Shown here: one piece after another, positions 16,082 through 25,560 of the stretch
How positions within the stretch are numbered: the first letter of the stretch is position 1
Layout of the letters: every line of letters begins with the position of its first letter
Assembly: GCF_029433105.1 (NCBI RefSeq)
Contig: NZ_JARNTW010000018.1
Span: 62,001-126,000, forward strand
DNA length: 64,000 bases
Origin: Runella sp. MFBS21
GTDB lineage: Bacteria; Bacteroidota; Bacteroidia; Cytophagales; Spirosomataceae
Direction of reading: 5' to 3'
Program-made: the position numbers and the translations under genes
Notes under the pieces: model-generated
What the model saw: only the letters and a program-made list of their open reading frames with translations
The model's database searches: none
Told to the model about the DNA's origin: nothing

Positions 16082-18043
16082 TTGATAAACAAACTTCTAC
16101 GGTTTGTCGATTTCAAGACTTTAGTTATACTTTTAGGAGTAATAGTGCACAGCTATGCTCAAAAAGAACAAAGTCTCTGTGAAGTCACCGTGCGGGGAGT
16201 TCGTCCTGAGCGCTTTATGGTAGGGCAAAAAGTGCAAGACATCGACTCCACTCAACTGACGCGTTTTCGTTATAGCACTTTAGCAGATTTCCTTCAATTT
16301 CAAAGTCCCGTAGCCTTCAAAAGTTACGGGCCAGGGCAAGCCACAAGTATTGCTTTTCGAGGAACTTCGGCCAATCATACGGCAGTACTTTGGAATGGCA
16401 TCAACATCAATGCACCTTCTTTAGGCCAAAGTGATTTTTCGACCATTCCACTTGCGGGTTTTGACCAGATGAGCATTCAATACGGTGCTGCCGCAAGTTG
16501 TGTAGGCACCGATGCCGTAGGGGGAAGTATTCAGCTGCGCTCGGTTCCCGAATTTCGAAACACTGGACTTCAACTCCTCACCGCAATCAGGGCTGAAACT
16601 TCTGAAAATTATAGTGCACAAATAGGGTTTCGTTTTAACCGTAGCTTGAGCGATTATTGGAAATTTTCGGGCAAAACCATGCTCTATGGAAGTGTTTTCA
16701 ACAACCACTTTAGTGCCGAACCTCGTCGTAATCGACAAGGAGACACGTACAGTTTTGAACCCACCCAAACTACCCAAAAAGGAATTGTCCAAGATTTGTA
16801 TTGGCAACATTACAAGGGGAATTTATTAACTCTAAATATCTGGCTAACCGACAATAACCTCACCATTCAACCCCAACAACCACCTCTGCAAGAAGTAACA
16901 CGTACGCAAGCTTATCGGGTGTTGGGGTCTTATCAACTTGGTAAAACCCTGATTAGAACGGGTTTTATTCGTGACCTGATTGACTATAGTAAAGGTGAAA
17001 ATGCAGTACCAAGTCATACCCAAATCGACAGATTCATCTTGCGTACTGAGCATGATTTTTCGTGGATTCGGGATTGCGAAAAAGGAACCAATCTAAAAGT
17101 AGGTGCCGAAGTAGTACATTACAATGCCCTCGTAGATGGCTATGGAAATGAAGTGATTCGTGAAAATAGAGCCGACTTTTATGCACTGTTACGACATCAG
17201 TTTTCGGCAAAATTCAGTACATCACTCAATCTTCGCCAAGCGTTGGTCACTCGTTTTAGCCCTCCTTTTACTCCTTCGGCAGGGGTAGAATATACCGCAA
17301 TGACTTTCAAAAATGCCAAAATAATATTAAACGGCAATGCTTCATTGAGCTACCGCGTGCCTACCCTCAATGAGCGTTATTGGGTCAATTTAGGTAATCC
17401 CGACTTAAGGCCAGAAAAAGGCTTTAACAAGGAAGTAGGCATTAGTTGGAAACAAAGATTAACCTCCAACAATCAAATGCAATTGACAATCAATGGTTTT
17501 CATAACTTAATAGATGATTGGACGTATTGGAATCCCGACCGTAATTATCGCGTCGAAAACCTCCAGCAAGTATTGTCGAAAGGAATTGAAATCAGTTGGA
17601 ATCTCAAAGCACAATGGGCCAAAACTCAGTTTGATGCGCTGCTCAATTATGGGCTGACCCATTCTTCACAACAAAAAACCTACGGGCCTTACACCCAAGA
17701 TTTTATTGGGAAGCAGCTTATCTACGTACCTCGTCACGCTTTGGGAAGTACCATCAGTGCCACCCGTGGTAAAGCTTCGCTCACGATTCAGCAGCAATTC
17801 AACTCCAAGCGCTACGTCACATTCGACCATTCGGGGCGACCTTTTGCGCCTTACTATCTGCTCAATGCCATCTTAAACTATCAAATACACAAACGGAACT
17901 TCCGCACCGATATAGCCATTCAAGGCAGTAATCTCACCAATACTGTTTATCCTAATCTTAAGAAAAATGCCATGCCATTGCGGACGGTATCACTCAATGT
18001 TGTTCTTTATTTTCAATCAAAAAAACAATCCAATGAATCGTAA
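16082..18043 (+). CDS. btuB: BtuB-like TonB-dependent cobalamin receptor
   Basis: A 653-residue outer-membrane receptor behind a cobalamin riboswitch. Signal peptide residues about 8-26 (FKTLVILLGVIVHSYAQ). There is no carboxypeptidase-regulatory domain, as usual for BtuB. The plug reads FKSYGPGQATSIAFRGTSANHTAVLWNGI and SIQYGAAASCVGTDAVGGSIQL. The barrel has NPDLRPEKGFNKEVGISW and ends near VVLYF. The start codon is TTG (16082): the frame is closed upstream at 16043-16045 and the next in-frame ATG lies beyond the signal peptide, so TTG is the only start that keeps the export signal. The downstream BtuG-like gene overlaps by 11 nt. Confidence 0.88.
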   Translation: MINKLLRFVDFKTLVILLGVIVHSYAQKEQSLCEVTVRGVRPERFMVGQKVQDIDSTQLTRFRYSTLADFLQFQSPVAFKSYGPGQATSIAFRGTSANHTAVLWNGININAPSLGQSDFSTIPLAGFDQMSIQYGAAASCVGTDAVGGSIQLRSVPEFRNTGLQLLTAIRAETSENYSAQIGFRFNRSLSDYWKFSGKTMLYGSVFNNHFSAEPRRNRQGDTYSFEPTQTTQKGIVQDLYWQHYKGNLLTLNIWLTDNNLTIQPQQPPLQEVTRTQAYRVLGSYQLGKTLIRTGFIRDLIDYSKGENAVPSHTQIDRFILRTEHDFSWIRDCEKGTNLKVGAEVVHYNALVDGYGNEVIRENRADFYALLRHQFSAKFSTSLNLRQALVTRFSPPFTPSAGVEYTAMTFKNAKIILNGNASLSYRVPTLNERYWVNLGNPDLRPEKGFNKEVGISWKQRLTSNNQMQLTINGFHNLIDDWTYWNPDRNYRVENLQQVLSKGIEISWNLKAQWAKTQFDALLNYGLTHSSQQKTYGPYTQDFIGKQLIYVPRHALGSTISATRGKASLTIQQQFNSKRYVTFDHSGRPFAPYYLLNAILNYQIHKRNFRTDIAIQGSNLTNTVYPNLKKNAMPLRTVSLNVVLYFQSKKQSNES

Positions 18044-19130
18044 TTCTTTGCTTTTTGCTAGCGTATTTGTAATCGGGTTTTCGGCCTGTAGTACTTCTGA
18101 GCCAGAACCTGCCCAACCCTACGACAACGGGGTGTTGGTCATCAACGCTGGTAATTTTCTAGACAACAACGGCTCTATTTCACTCTTACAACGCAACTCA
18201 ACGACGGGTTCTTACGATATTTTCCAAAAAGAAAACAGCCGTTCGTTGGCAGGTGGTTTGAGCGGATACGCCGAAGTCAATGACAAAGGGGTGATTTTGG
18301 TCGATAATTCCACCGCCGGAAAAGACCTCATCGAAATTGTCAATGCCCGTACTTTCAAGAGCGTAGCTACTATTCCTTCTACCGACATCGAAAACCCTCG
18401 GGCAGTAGTCAAAGCAAGTGATACCAAAGCGTACGTCACTTGCTGGGATGCTACTGGCGACTATTCAAATTTCTACAAAAACCCTGGCTACGTAGCGGTT
18501 ATTGACGCAACTACCAATAAATTATCAAAAAAAATCCCCGTGCAAAACGGTGCTGAAACCATCATAGTGGTAGGCAACGAAGCTTTTGTGGGGAATACCG
18601 GTAGCGGCAAAACGCAAGTTTCGGTCATTGATATAACTACCGATGCCGTAAAACAGCAAGTAGAAGTGGGTCGGAATCCGCATATTATTGGTCTTGATGC
18701 CAACAATAAACTTTGGCTCTATGCCGGAAGCGAATTGGTGAAATTTAATCCACAAACCAAAACCGCCGAAACTCGCCTTAAAATCACATCCTCTAATGCC
18801 GCAAAATCGCCAAGCTCATTTATATTGAGTGCTGATAAAAAAACGATTTATTATACCTATTCTTTCTACGATCCGGCCGATGACTACAAGCAAAAAGGCG
18901 AAACTTACAGCTTCTCCATTGACGCCACAGTAATCGCCGCCGACAAGCCTTTCATCAATCGTCTTTTTTCGGGAGGTTTGGGAGTTGATCCACAAACAGG
19001 CATTATTTATGCAGGACTCGTTCCTTCGTTCAAACAAGCAGGTTATGTAATTCGCTATCAATCAAATGGCACGCTCGTTGACTCGGTAAAAGCCGAAATT
19101 GCTCCTAGTCAATTTTTCTTTAAAAATTAA
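18033..19130 (+). CDS. BtuG-like beta-propeller lipoprotein (surface B12 capture)
   Basis: A 365-residue lipoprotein with lipobox IGFSAC (C19). The body is a YncE-like seven-bladed propeller with repeated units such as GYVAVIDATTNKLSKKIPVQNGAETIIVVGNEAFVGN and TQVSVIDITTDAVKQQVEVGRNPHIIG. In Bacteroides, BtuG is a surface propeller lipoprotein next to btuB that binds cobalamin very tightly and passes it to BtuB. The location here (11-nt overlap with btuB, shared riboswitch) matches that arrangement. The start at 18033 gives the lipoprotein signal; a longer frame would not. No inner-membrane transporter (btuFCD) is in the window. Confidence 0.82.
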   Translation: MNRNSLLFASVFVIGFSACSTSEPEPAQPYDNGVLVINAGNFLDNNGSISLLQRNSTTGSYDIFQKENSRSLAGGLSGYAEVNDKGVILVDNSTAGKDLIEIVNARTFKSVATIPSTDIENPRAVVKASDTKAYVTCWDATGDYSNFYKNPGYVAVIDATTNKLSKKIPVQNGAETIIVVGNEAFVGNTGSGKTQVSVIDITTDAVKQQVEVGRNPHIIGLDANNKLWLYAGSELVKFNPQTKTAETRLKITSSNAAKSPSSFILSADKKTIYYTYSFYDPADDYKQKGETYSFSIDATVIAADKPFINRLFSGGLGVDPQTGIIYAGLVPSFKQAGYVIRYQSNGTLVDSVKAEIAPSQFFFKN

Positions 19131-19158
19131 CATTCACCTATCTACGGCCGTTTCTATG

Positions 19159-19190
19159 CCCCGCGCTTTTAGACGCGGGGTTATTTTTTA
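19159..19190 (+). terminator. Terminator of the btuB-btuG operon
   Basis: CCCCGCG (19159-19165) pairs with CGCGGGG (19174-19180), followed by TTATTTTTTA. Confidence 0.85.
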
Positions 19191-19195
19191 TACTA

Positions 19196-19464
19196 GACTT
19201 TCCAAGTTACAATAGCGAGTTTATACAAACTTGGAAAGATTTGACCGATTAGACTTTCCAAGTTTTGACAATGGACTTATACAAACTTGGAAAGATTTGA
19301 CCGATTAGACTTTCCAAGTTTTGACAATGGACTTATACAAACTTGGAAAGATTTGACCGATTAGACTTTCCAAGTTTTGACAATGGATTTATACAAACTT
19401 GGAAAGATTTGACCGATTAGACTTTCCAAGTTTTGACAATGGATTTATACAAACTTGGAAAGTC
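19196..19464. repeat. Palindromic tandem repeat, 56-bp period, about 4.8 copies
   Basis: Units begin at 19196, 19252, 19308, 19364 and 19420 with exactly 56-bp spacing; the fifth ends at 19464. Each unit carries GACTTTCCAAG(T)TTT and its near reverse complement AAACTTGGAAAG, so each can form a hairpin. The spacer TTTGACCGATTA separates units. Copies 2-5 are almost identical. The block fills the space between converging genes and ends 2 nt before the stop codon of the next gene. Confidence 0.9.
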
Positions 19465-19466
19465 TT

Positions 19467-21113
19467 CTAAAAACGGGTTGGTATTTTGGGCTCTATCCAC
19501 AACATACTGAGGCACAGCACTATCAACATTCCCCATACCCAATCAGGCCACTGAGCCATTAAATTTTGATGGGTGGTGTTATGAGAAGCTAAATTACTTA
19601 CTTTATGAGCTTCCAGAAGTTCTGTTATTTGCTTTACCTTGCCAAGGCCCTCTTTTTCAGTTTCTACATATATTTCTAATGAATCTTGGAAAGATTGCCA
19701 GGCCGTGCTTCTAAAAATATACGACAGGGTAGCTGTTTGAGGATTTACATTAGACGGATTGAGCTGGGCAGTATCATTAGCTAGAGATATACTCGGTTGA
19801 TTCCATTGATTAAGAACAAAACTCGTTTTGGTATCTTTCCAAATAGGTGCTTCCACTGCCAAATTTCCTTTCAAAGCAGGAGCTAATTGTTGAAAAACAC
19901 CCGCCCAAATCTTTTCATAGGTTAGGGTATCCCCACTGAGTTTGAGTGGAAAAGTTTCGTTCAATAAACTAACGCCTACCCGCCCTACGGATTTTTGGAC
20001 GGCAATAGGAAATCCTTCCACTTTTTTCTGATTCATACGTTTGACCAGTTCAAAAGGGAGAGCAGTCATTCCTTTTTCAAGTGGCAAAAGCTCGGCATTG
20101 GATATTTTTCGGACAGACCATTGGGTACCTAATGCTTGATTGATACCCTTCAATTCGGATTCGGGTTGGGTCAAGTTATAAAACAACACACTTCTGCCTT
20201 CACTTACATTTTTTTTCACCAAGGAATGTGACGCATTGCTTGGGTCGGTGATCACAATATCAGGCACAAAGGTCTTTTGGTTGGTCGCATTGTTGATAGC
20301 AATGGTGCTTTGGGTATTTTTAGCAACGGTCGCCAACACCTCTACCCTACTTCCATTTTTGCCAAGCCATTCGGCCAGCGTTTTGCTCTCAAAATCAGGA
20401 TTTTGCAAAACAAAATAAACACTTAAAGGACTAGGCTTACGAGTATAGAAAGCGACATTTTTGAGGAATTGGTTGTTCAGAAGCAACTGAGTATACGTAC
20501 GTCCTACGGCAAAAGCAGGGAATCGTAAACGAAATTTTTGAAACCCTTTTTCCAAAGCAACACTGTCTAACACTTGCTGCCCATAAGTGATTTTAAGCAC
20601 TGCCGCCTCCGACAATTCCAATGCACCCGTGATTTCTTGAAATTCATTTTTACGGAGTATTCCTTTCCATTTTATTGTTTGTAAGCTATCTTTTGCAAAA
20701 AAAGGAAGCCATTTCCACTTGTTTTGGGTAAGTTGACTTACCAATTCTCCGTCAAAACTTTGGCCTAAAAGATAAACATCTCCTAGGTGTTTGGAAAAAA
20801 TGGGGTCTTGCGCTAGACGTTTGGCAAAGTCTTTTTGGGCAAAAATTTCAGTAATCTGCAAACTATCTTTGTTTTTTTGAATCACCGCTTGGGGTAATTT
20901 TTCTCCCAATACCAACACCCGATTTGTATTACTACTTACGGTCCACTGCGGATTTTTGACCCACCCCACCAATACCACCCAAAGCAGTACATTCAAACCC
21001 ATTCGTATCCAAAAACGAGATTTTAGTACATTTTTTTGGCGCCATATCAGCCCTACTTGCACCGCAAGCAAAACCGCTAAAGCTCCATATATCAACCAAT
21101 CCAGTAGCATCAT
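19467..21113 (-). CDS. Membrane protein of the MoxR/DUF58 operon
   Basis: A 548-residue protein with two N-terminal membrane helices (about 4-22 and 36-54) and one near the C-terminus (WPDWVWGMLIVLCLSMLWIE). The long middle part is periplasmic and includes a segment like the class-I glutamine-amidotransferase/VWA-like folds found in BatA-family proteins (SVYFVLQNPDFESKTLAEWL; VPDIVITDPSN; GRSVLFYNLTQPES). It is the last gene of the operon, 65 nt after the DUF4175-like gene. No catalytic residues are recognised. A structural or scaffold role in an envelope complex is inferred from context. Confidence 0.6.
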   Translation of the reverse strand: MMLLDWLIYGALAVLLAVQVGLIWRQKNVLKSRFWIRMGLNVLLWVVLVGWVKNPQWTVSSNTNRVLVLGEKLPQAVIQKNKDSLQITEIFAQKDFAKRLAQDPIFSKHLGDVYLLGQSFDGELVSQLTQNKWKWLPFFAKDSLQTIKWKGILRKNEFQEITGALELSEAAVLKITYGQQVLDSVALEKGFQKFRLRFPAFAVGRTYTQLLLNNQFLKNVAFYTRKPSPLSVYFVLQNPDFESKTLAEWLGKNGSRVEVLATVAKNTQSTIAINNATNQKTFVPDIVITDPSNASHSLVKKNVSEGRSVLFYNLTQPESELKGINQALGTQWSVRKISNAELLPLEKGMTALPFELVKRMNQKKVEGFPIAVQKSVGRVGVSLLNETFPLKLSGDTLTYEKIWAGVFQQLAPALKGNLAVEAPIWKDTKTSFVLNQWNQPSISLANDTAQLNPSNVNPQTATLSYIFRSTAWQSFQDSLEIYVETEKEGLGKVKQITELLEAHKVSNLASHNTTHQNLMAQWPDWVWGMLIVLCLSMLWIEPKIPTRF

Positions 21114-21178
21114 ACAAATAAATCCAACATCGATTAAGAAATTTCAGAATTCAAGGTAGCCTCGTTGTGCTTTAACAC

Positions 21179-23407
21179 TCATTTCAAATGCTGCCAAAAA
21201 GCTTTTTCAAGTTTTTTCTCGCTTGAAAAAGAGGTATTAGAGGCGGCATTTTTAGCCGGCAAGCTTTGCGACACAAGTCCGTGTAACTTTGTTTTTAAAG
21301 CTACTTTTTCGTCAGTAGAAAGAGGTCTGTCACTGGCAAGTTTTTGCAATGTACCCAAAACAGCCCACTGCGACATTCCACTGTTGATGGCTTTAGGAGT
21401 CAGATAATTGCTTAGTTCCAACACTTTGCGCTTCTGCCAAGCAGTTAATTTATCATCCTTGCTTTGTGTCTCGATTATCCCCATCACATCCGCTATCAAA
21501 ATAGCCGCTTGCTGAGAAGTATAGTTTTTTTGACTCCGATAAGCCTCGTTATAATTTTTCAATTCTCCTGTCATTCGTTTTTCTTTTTCCTTAATAGGAG
21601 GCGGGTCAAAACTCGTTTTCTTGGCAAAAGTGCGCGCTTTTTGTTGCGCCGATTTCAGAAACTCTAAGGCTTTTTTCTCAAAAGGAAGGGCTTTTTGTGG
21701 CTCATACAAACGTAAATGCAACTCCGATTGCCACATTTGCTCCAACGCCATTTTCAGCAACGACCGAGTCGATTGTTCATAAAAAGTATAGGCTTCGCCA
21801 TCATCATGCGAGTGGACATATTCTTCCAAAATCGCCGCTACGGGGTCCTTTTCGCTGTCATCTTTTTTGCCCTCTCCGTGGGAATGCCCCTCATGCGAGT
21901 GCCCCCCGCCCGACTCGCCGCCTTCGCCTTGGTCGTGAGCATGTACAAACCCATGCAGCAACGCAAATCCTACGACCGCATCCCCTTGGTCATCTTTGGG
22001 CAGGGCATTGCCTCCTCCAATAGACGTTTCAAATTCTTCGCCGAGGTATTGGCCATAGCGCAGTCGCAACGCTTTTTGGTCAAAACCAATTTCGTTGGAG
22101 GTACTATTGAATTCCTTCGTTGAGATTTTTTTCTGTTTGGCAATGAGCTTTTCGGTATCAATGATGATTTGGCGCTGACTTCTAAAATATTCAGGCAGTA
22201 TGTTCATCGCCATCGTGGCAAGTTCGGCCTCTTCTACTTTTGAGGTATCTTTATATACTACGAAGTAAGTGTCTGATTTTGAAAAGTTAGGCTCGGGGCG
22301 TTTGTTGTCGATAGCTGCCCAATAATAATATAATTCGTCGCCGGGCGCAAAATTCAGAGCCTTCAAATCGATACGTTGGGAGATATTGGCTTCTTTAAAA
22401 TTGGCTTGTGCAATCGGAAATTTCACCTCCCTAAACTTCACATTTTCGCCTGAGCCTCGCGCTACCGTCGCCACAATAAACGCCTGATTTACTTTAAAAT
22501 CATCCGAAATTTTGGCCGAGATTTGCATTACTTTAGGGTCTTTCAGAAAATGATATTGATACAATTCTTTGGAGGCAGGCTCGATTTTGGGGGCTAAATC
22601 TGGCACGGCTTCCAAACGATAAAAGTCTGATTGATAGACCAATGAGTCTTTCCAGTAAGCTTTGATACCGTACAAGCCCGAATTGTAGAGTTGGTCAGTG
22701 TATTCAAATTGCTCGCCTACCTGCTTAAAGGGCAGTTCTTCGTTTCGATTGTTGGTCAGCGTAACTCTCACTTTTTCTGATTGACTCAATTTCAATTCCC
22801 ACTTAAGTTGAGAACCACTGACTGCCGTGGCATTGAGGTCGGTAGTAGTTTGGGAAGACAGCTGCGTGTAAGCAGGAGGAGTCACGGTCAAAGTCGCTGA
22901 CACAAACGTAGGCGCTTTTAGAGGCTGACTTTCAGAAGTTTGAAGTTGGGTAGCTGAACTCAAAGCTTCAATAGCTTTTTCTTTTTTCAAAAAAGGAATT
23001 CCATAATAAAGCCCACCCGCTATCGCAACACCCAACATATAAAGCCCGATTCGCTCCAAGGCAAAAAGAGGCAATTTTTGTTCCTGAATTTTTTCTCCTA
23101 GTCTCTCCAACTGAAGCTGCTCGGCGATGTTGGGACTTTGTAATTCGAGCAGTTCGAGGCTGTATTCTGTATCGCTCAAATGATGATGAATATAGCGAAT
23201 TGCTCTTGGTTTTTGGTTTTGAAATAGGCCTGTATAATAGGCCCCTACGCCAAAAGCCAACAAAGCCCCCACGACAGCAATAGCCATCGAAGAAGTGATA
23301 AGAGATGAAAACAAGAAAAAAGCGAAAGCCAATAAAACGCATTTCAACAATGCGTTGGCATATAGCTGATACATCGCTTGCCTAATGATACGCTGAAGTT
23401 GATTCAT
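21179..23407 (-). CDS. DUF4175-like membrane protein with a His-rich segment
   Basis: A 742-residue protein. Two or three N-terminal membrane helices (KCVLLAFAFFLFSSLITSSMAIAVVGALLAFGVGAYYTGLF) and one near 115-130 precede a periplasmic beta-rich part with VTPPAYTQLSSQTTTDLNATAVSGSQ, typical of DUF4175 proteins. The C-terminal half is helical and contains a His/Gly/Glu-rich stretch near 490-530 (HAHDQGEGG, GHSHEGHSHGEG, VHSHDDGEA), which could bind metal. The start at 23407 is fixed by an ATGA overlap with the stop of the upstream gene. In related operons this protein stands next to MoxR, DUF58 and BatA-type genes. Its exact task is unknown. Confidence 0.7.
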   Translation of the reverse strand: MNQLQRIIRQAMYQLYANALLKCVLLAFAFFLFSSLITSSMAIAVVGALLAFGVGAYYTGLFQNQKPRAIRYIHHHLSDTEYSLELLELQSPNIAEQLQLERLGEKIQEQKLPLFALERIGLYMLGVAIAGGLYYGIPFLKKEKAIEALSSATQLQTSESQPLKAPTFVSATLTVTPPAYTQLSSQTTTDLNATAVSGSQLKWELKLSQSEKVRVTLTNNRNEELPFKQVGEQFEYTDQLYNSGLYGIKAYWKDSLVYQSDFYRLEAVPDLAPKIEPASKELYQYHFLKDPKVMQISAKISDDFKVNQAFIVATVARGSGENVKFREVKFPIAQANFKEANISQRIDLKALNFAPGDELYYYWAAIDNKRPEPNFSKSDTYFVVYKDTSKVEEAELATMAMNILPEYFRSQRQIIIDTEKLIAKQKKISTKEFNSTSNEIGFDQKALRLRYGQYLGEEFETSIGGGNALPKDDQGDAVVGFALLHGFVHAHDQGEGGESGGGHSHEGHSHGEGKKDDSEKDPVAAILEEYVHSHDDGEAYTFYEQSTRSLLKMALEQMWQSELHLRLYEPQKALPFEKKALEFLKSAQQKARTFAKKTSFDPPPIKEKEKRMTGELKNYNEAYRSQKNYTSQQAAILIADVMGIIETQSKDDKLTAWQKRKVLELSNYLTPKAINSGMSQWAVLGTLQKLASDRPLSTDEKVALKTKLHGLVSQSLPAKNAASNTSFSSEKKLEKAFWQHLK

Positions 23408-24669
23408 GATTTTTTTGTAATGGATAACCAACGTTCAATAATTACTATCAATACCAACAACAATAAAATTAATGTTGAAAACACACCTTCGGCTGATTTT
23501 TGCCGTAGTGCCTGATTTCCTTTTGACCTAACTTTAAAAATCGACTGAAGTTGTTTTGCACTAAGCAAAGCCCTCGAACGATTCAATCCAAAGTCCTTTA
23601 CTAGCCATTCCCCTAGCCATTCGGGAAGTTGGCCGTTATAAACCATTTCAGAAGTTTGAGGAGTCAGACGTTCGCTAAGGGAAACAACTTCTCTAAAACG
23701 CTCTTGATTCAGCTCCGCAAAAGAACCTGTGGCATTGCCCAATACAAAACAGAGCGTTTGGGGCGTAAAAGCCGTTTGGTTTTGAAGCAAGGCATTGTTG
23801 TCTGTCAAAACTATATCGTATTTTTTGGAATTTTGTAGGTGTTCATCCACCAAAAATTCAAGCTGATATACGTCTTTCAACGATTCGAAAGCGGCCTTAA
23901 TCGTCTGACGTTCAAGACTATCTTTTGTATCAAGCAAAACTTCAATTACTCCTTGATGAACCGCTGTATTTGCAAATTTCAGGTTTGATGGTAACACATC
24001 CCCCACCGTCAATAATTGCGCATTGTTCACAAAAACCTTCTTATTATTGGTTAATGAAAGATAATTTTGAAGCACCTTTTGCGAAGAATCAACCACCGAA
24101 TGTAAAGAAATAGGGCTTGAGGTGTAAATAGTGGAAGCATCACCAAAGCTGACATCATTGGTCATATAAAGCTCATATTGGATTCCCTTTTCGGGACTAT
24201 GGAGAGCATCTACTTCATTAAGAAAAGTTTGCAGTACCAAAGGGTCAAAGTCCGAAACCGTGGGTATCGCGGTAAGATTTTCGAGCGGGGTGGGCGCATC
24301 GCTTATCCAATATACCTTTTCTCCTTTTGTAAGAGCGCCTTCGATTTCAAATCGAAAGTTATTTACTACCCACTCACTAGGTTGTACCAAATGAATTTTA
24401 GAATGATGGTCGGAAGTAGCGGTATTTTTTAATATAGGTTTTGCCAAATAAAACGCCAGCAGTAACAACAACAAACACCGCAACAAAAGCAGTAAAATAT
24501 TGTCCAAACGAATACCTTTCGCTGGTTGCAGGTCTTTTTCGATAAGCCATTGAGTAGCAGCCCAAGGTAGTAGTTTTCCCTTTTTTTGGTGCCAAAAATG
24601 CAGGGCAATCGGAATCGCTACTGCCAAAGCACTCCACAACATCAAAGGGTTTAAAAATTCCATCTTCAA
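23404..24669 (-). CDS. BatA-type protein with N-terminal double-transmembrane domain
   Basis: A 421-residue membrane protein starting MEFLNPLMLWSALAVAIPIALHFWHQKKGKLLPWAATQWL, the signature of the BatA N-terminal domain. The second helix follows near 58-76 (LLLLLRCLLLLLLAFYLAKP). The rest is periplasmic with a helix at the end (FSTLILLLLVLIVIIERWLSI). The VWA domain of full BatA is not evident. Met3 is an alternative start. It lies 27 nt after the DUF58 gene and overlaps the next gene by 4 nt (ATGA), so translation is coupled. Confidence 0.75.
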   Translation of the reverse strand: MKMEFLNPLMLWSALAVAIPIALHFWHQKKGKLLPWAATQWLIEKDLQPAKGIRLDNILLLLLRCLLLLLLAFYLAKPILKNTATSDHHSKIHLVQPSEWVVNNFRFEIEGALTKGEKVYWISDAPTPLENLTAIPTVSDFDPLVLQTFLNEVDALHSPEKGIQYELYMTNDVSFGDASTIYTSSPISLHSVVDSSQKVLQNYLSLTNNKKVFVNNAQLLTVGDVLPSNLKFANTAVHQGVIEVLLDTKDSLERQTIKAAFESLKDVYQLEFLVDEHLQNSKKYDIVLTDNNALLQNQTAFTPQTLCFVLGNATGSFAELNQERFREVVSLSERLTPQTSEMVYNGQLPEWLGEWLVKDFGLNRSRALLSAKQLQSIFKVRSKGNQALRQKSAEGVFSTLILLLLVLIVIIERWLSITKKS

Positions 24670-24696
24670 TTTCTCTTTTTTCCAACCATTATATTA

Positions 24697-25560
24697 TCAC
24701 TTGCGTTTACTCAAGGCCTCTATGATGACCTGAGCAATAGGCGTTTGGAGGCTACGCCGAATCAAATAAACATAGGGCATAAGCAAGGCTTCTTCCAATG
24801 TTGCCAAATATTTTTGGGCTTTTTCTCTTACTTCGGCTTGGATGGTAGCCGCTTCAAGTTCTATTTCTTTGCCGGTCTCTAAATCTTTGAATCGATAAAA
24901 ACCGCTTAGGCTGAAGTGCATTTCTTCTTCTCCCAACACCTGAAAAATAAGCACCTCCCGACGAGGACTCGAAACTTGCTGAATGAGTTTGAGCCATTCG
25001 TCGCCTACTTGCAAAAAATCAGACACGAGTACCAGCAATTCCTTCTGTTTTTGTTGAAATTCCGGAAATTTGGGATTGTCATTTTGCCAACTACCACTCG
25101 CTTCTACCTTTTCCAATTCGTACAAAATCCGTTGGAAAGATTGTTTCCCACTGGGGACAATCGTCTGTAAGCCCCCATTTTTGAGCGCATAAAGGCTCAT
25201 TTGGTCGCTTTGGCGGTAGCCCAAATACGCCAACGAAGCCAATAAAATCTTGGCATAATCAAGCCGACTAACTCCCTTTTCGGCATAGTTCATCGAGCCC
25301 GACAAATCCAGCACAAAACGCAGGTGAAAATTGCTTTCAGTGGACGATTCTCGCACCAAATGTTTTTGGGTACGGGCGTAGAGTTTCCAATCAATGCGCT
25401 TGGGGTCGTCGCCCGGTTCATAATGACGGTATTGCTCAAACTCAATTCCCACACCCGAGCGCTTACTTCCATGAATCCCGAGCATCAACTCCTCACTAAC
25501 CAATCGACCGGCCAATTGGAGATTGTTGAGTTTAATGAGTTCGGTGGTTAGAAGCGTCAT
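24697..25560 (-). CDS. DUF58 domain protein with VWA/MIDAS motif
   Basis: A 287-residue soluble protein. The DUF58 signature is YRHYEPGDDPKRIDWKLYART (about 44-64). A VWA-like fold follows, with MIDAS motif DLSGSM (D85, S87, S89), able to bind a divalent metal and a partner protein. DUF58 proteins are commonly paired with MoxR ATPases, and the gene overlaps the moxR gene by 29 nt. The pair probably works like a chaperone and adaptor for envelope or metal-loading targets; which target is unknown. Confidence 0.88.
   Translation of the reverse strand: MTLLTTELIKLNNLQLAGRLVSEELMLGIHGSKRSGVGIEFEQYRHYEPGDDPKRIDWKLYARTQKHLVRESSTESNFHLRFVLDLSGSMNYAEKGVSRLDYAKILLASLAYLGYRQSDQMSLYALKNGGLQTIVPSGKQSFQRILYELEKVEASGSWQNDNPKFPEFQQKQKELLVLVSDFLQVGDEWLKLIQQVSSPRREVLIFQVLGEEEMHFSLSGFYRFKDLETGKEIELEAATIQAEVREKAQKYLATLEEALLMPYVYLIRRSLQTPIAQVIIEALSKRK

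Noticed and set aside
19196-19464. Possible CRISPR array because of regular 56-bp spacing
   Set aside because: Both arms and spacers are repeated almost identically; there are no unique spacers and no cas genes. It is a tandem hairpin repeat.
21697-22123. Plus-strand open frames rich in His, Arg and Pro opposite the DUF4175-like gene
   Set aside because: They are antisense reading of the His/Gly/Glu-rich codons of the real gene and have no promoter or family features.
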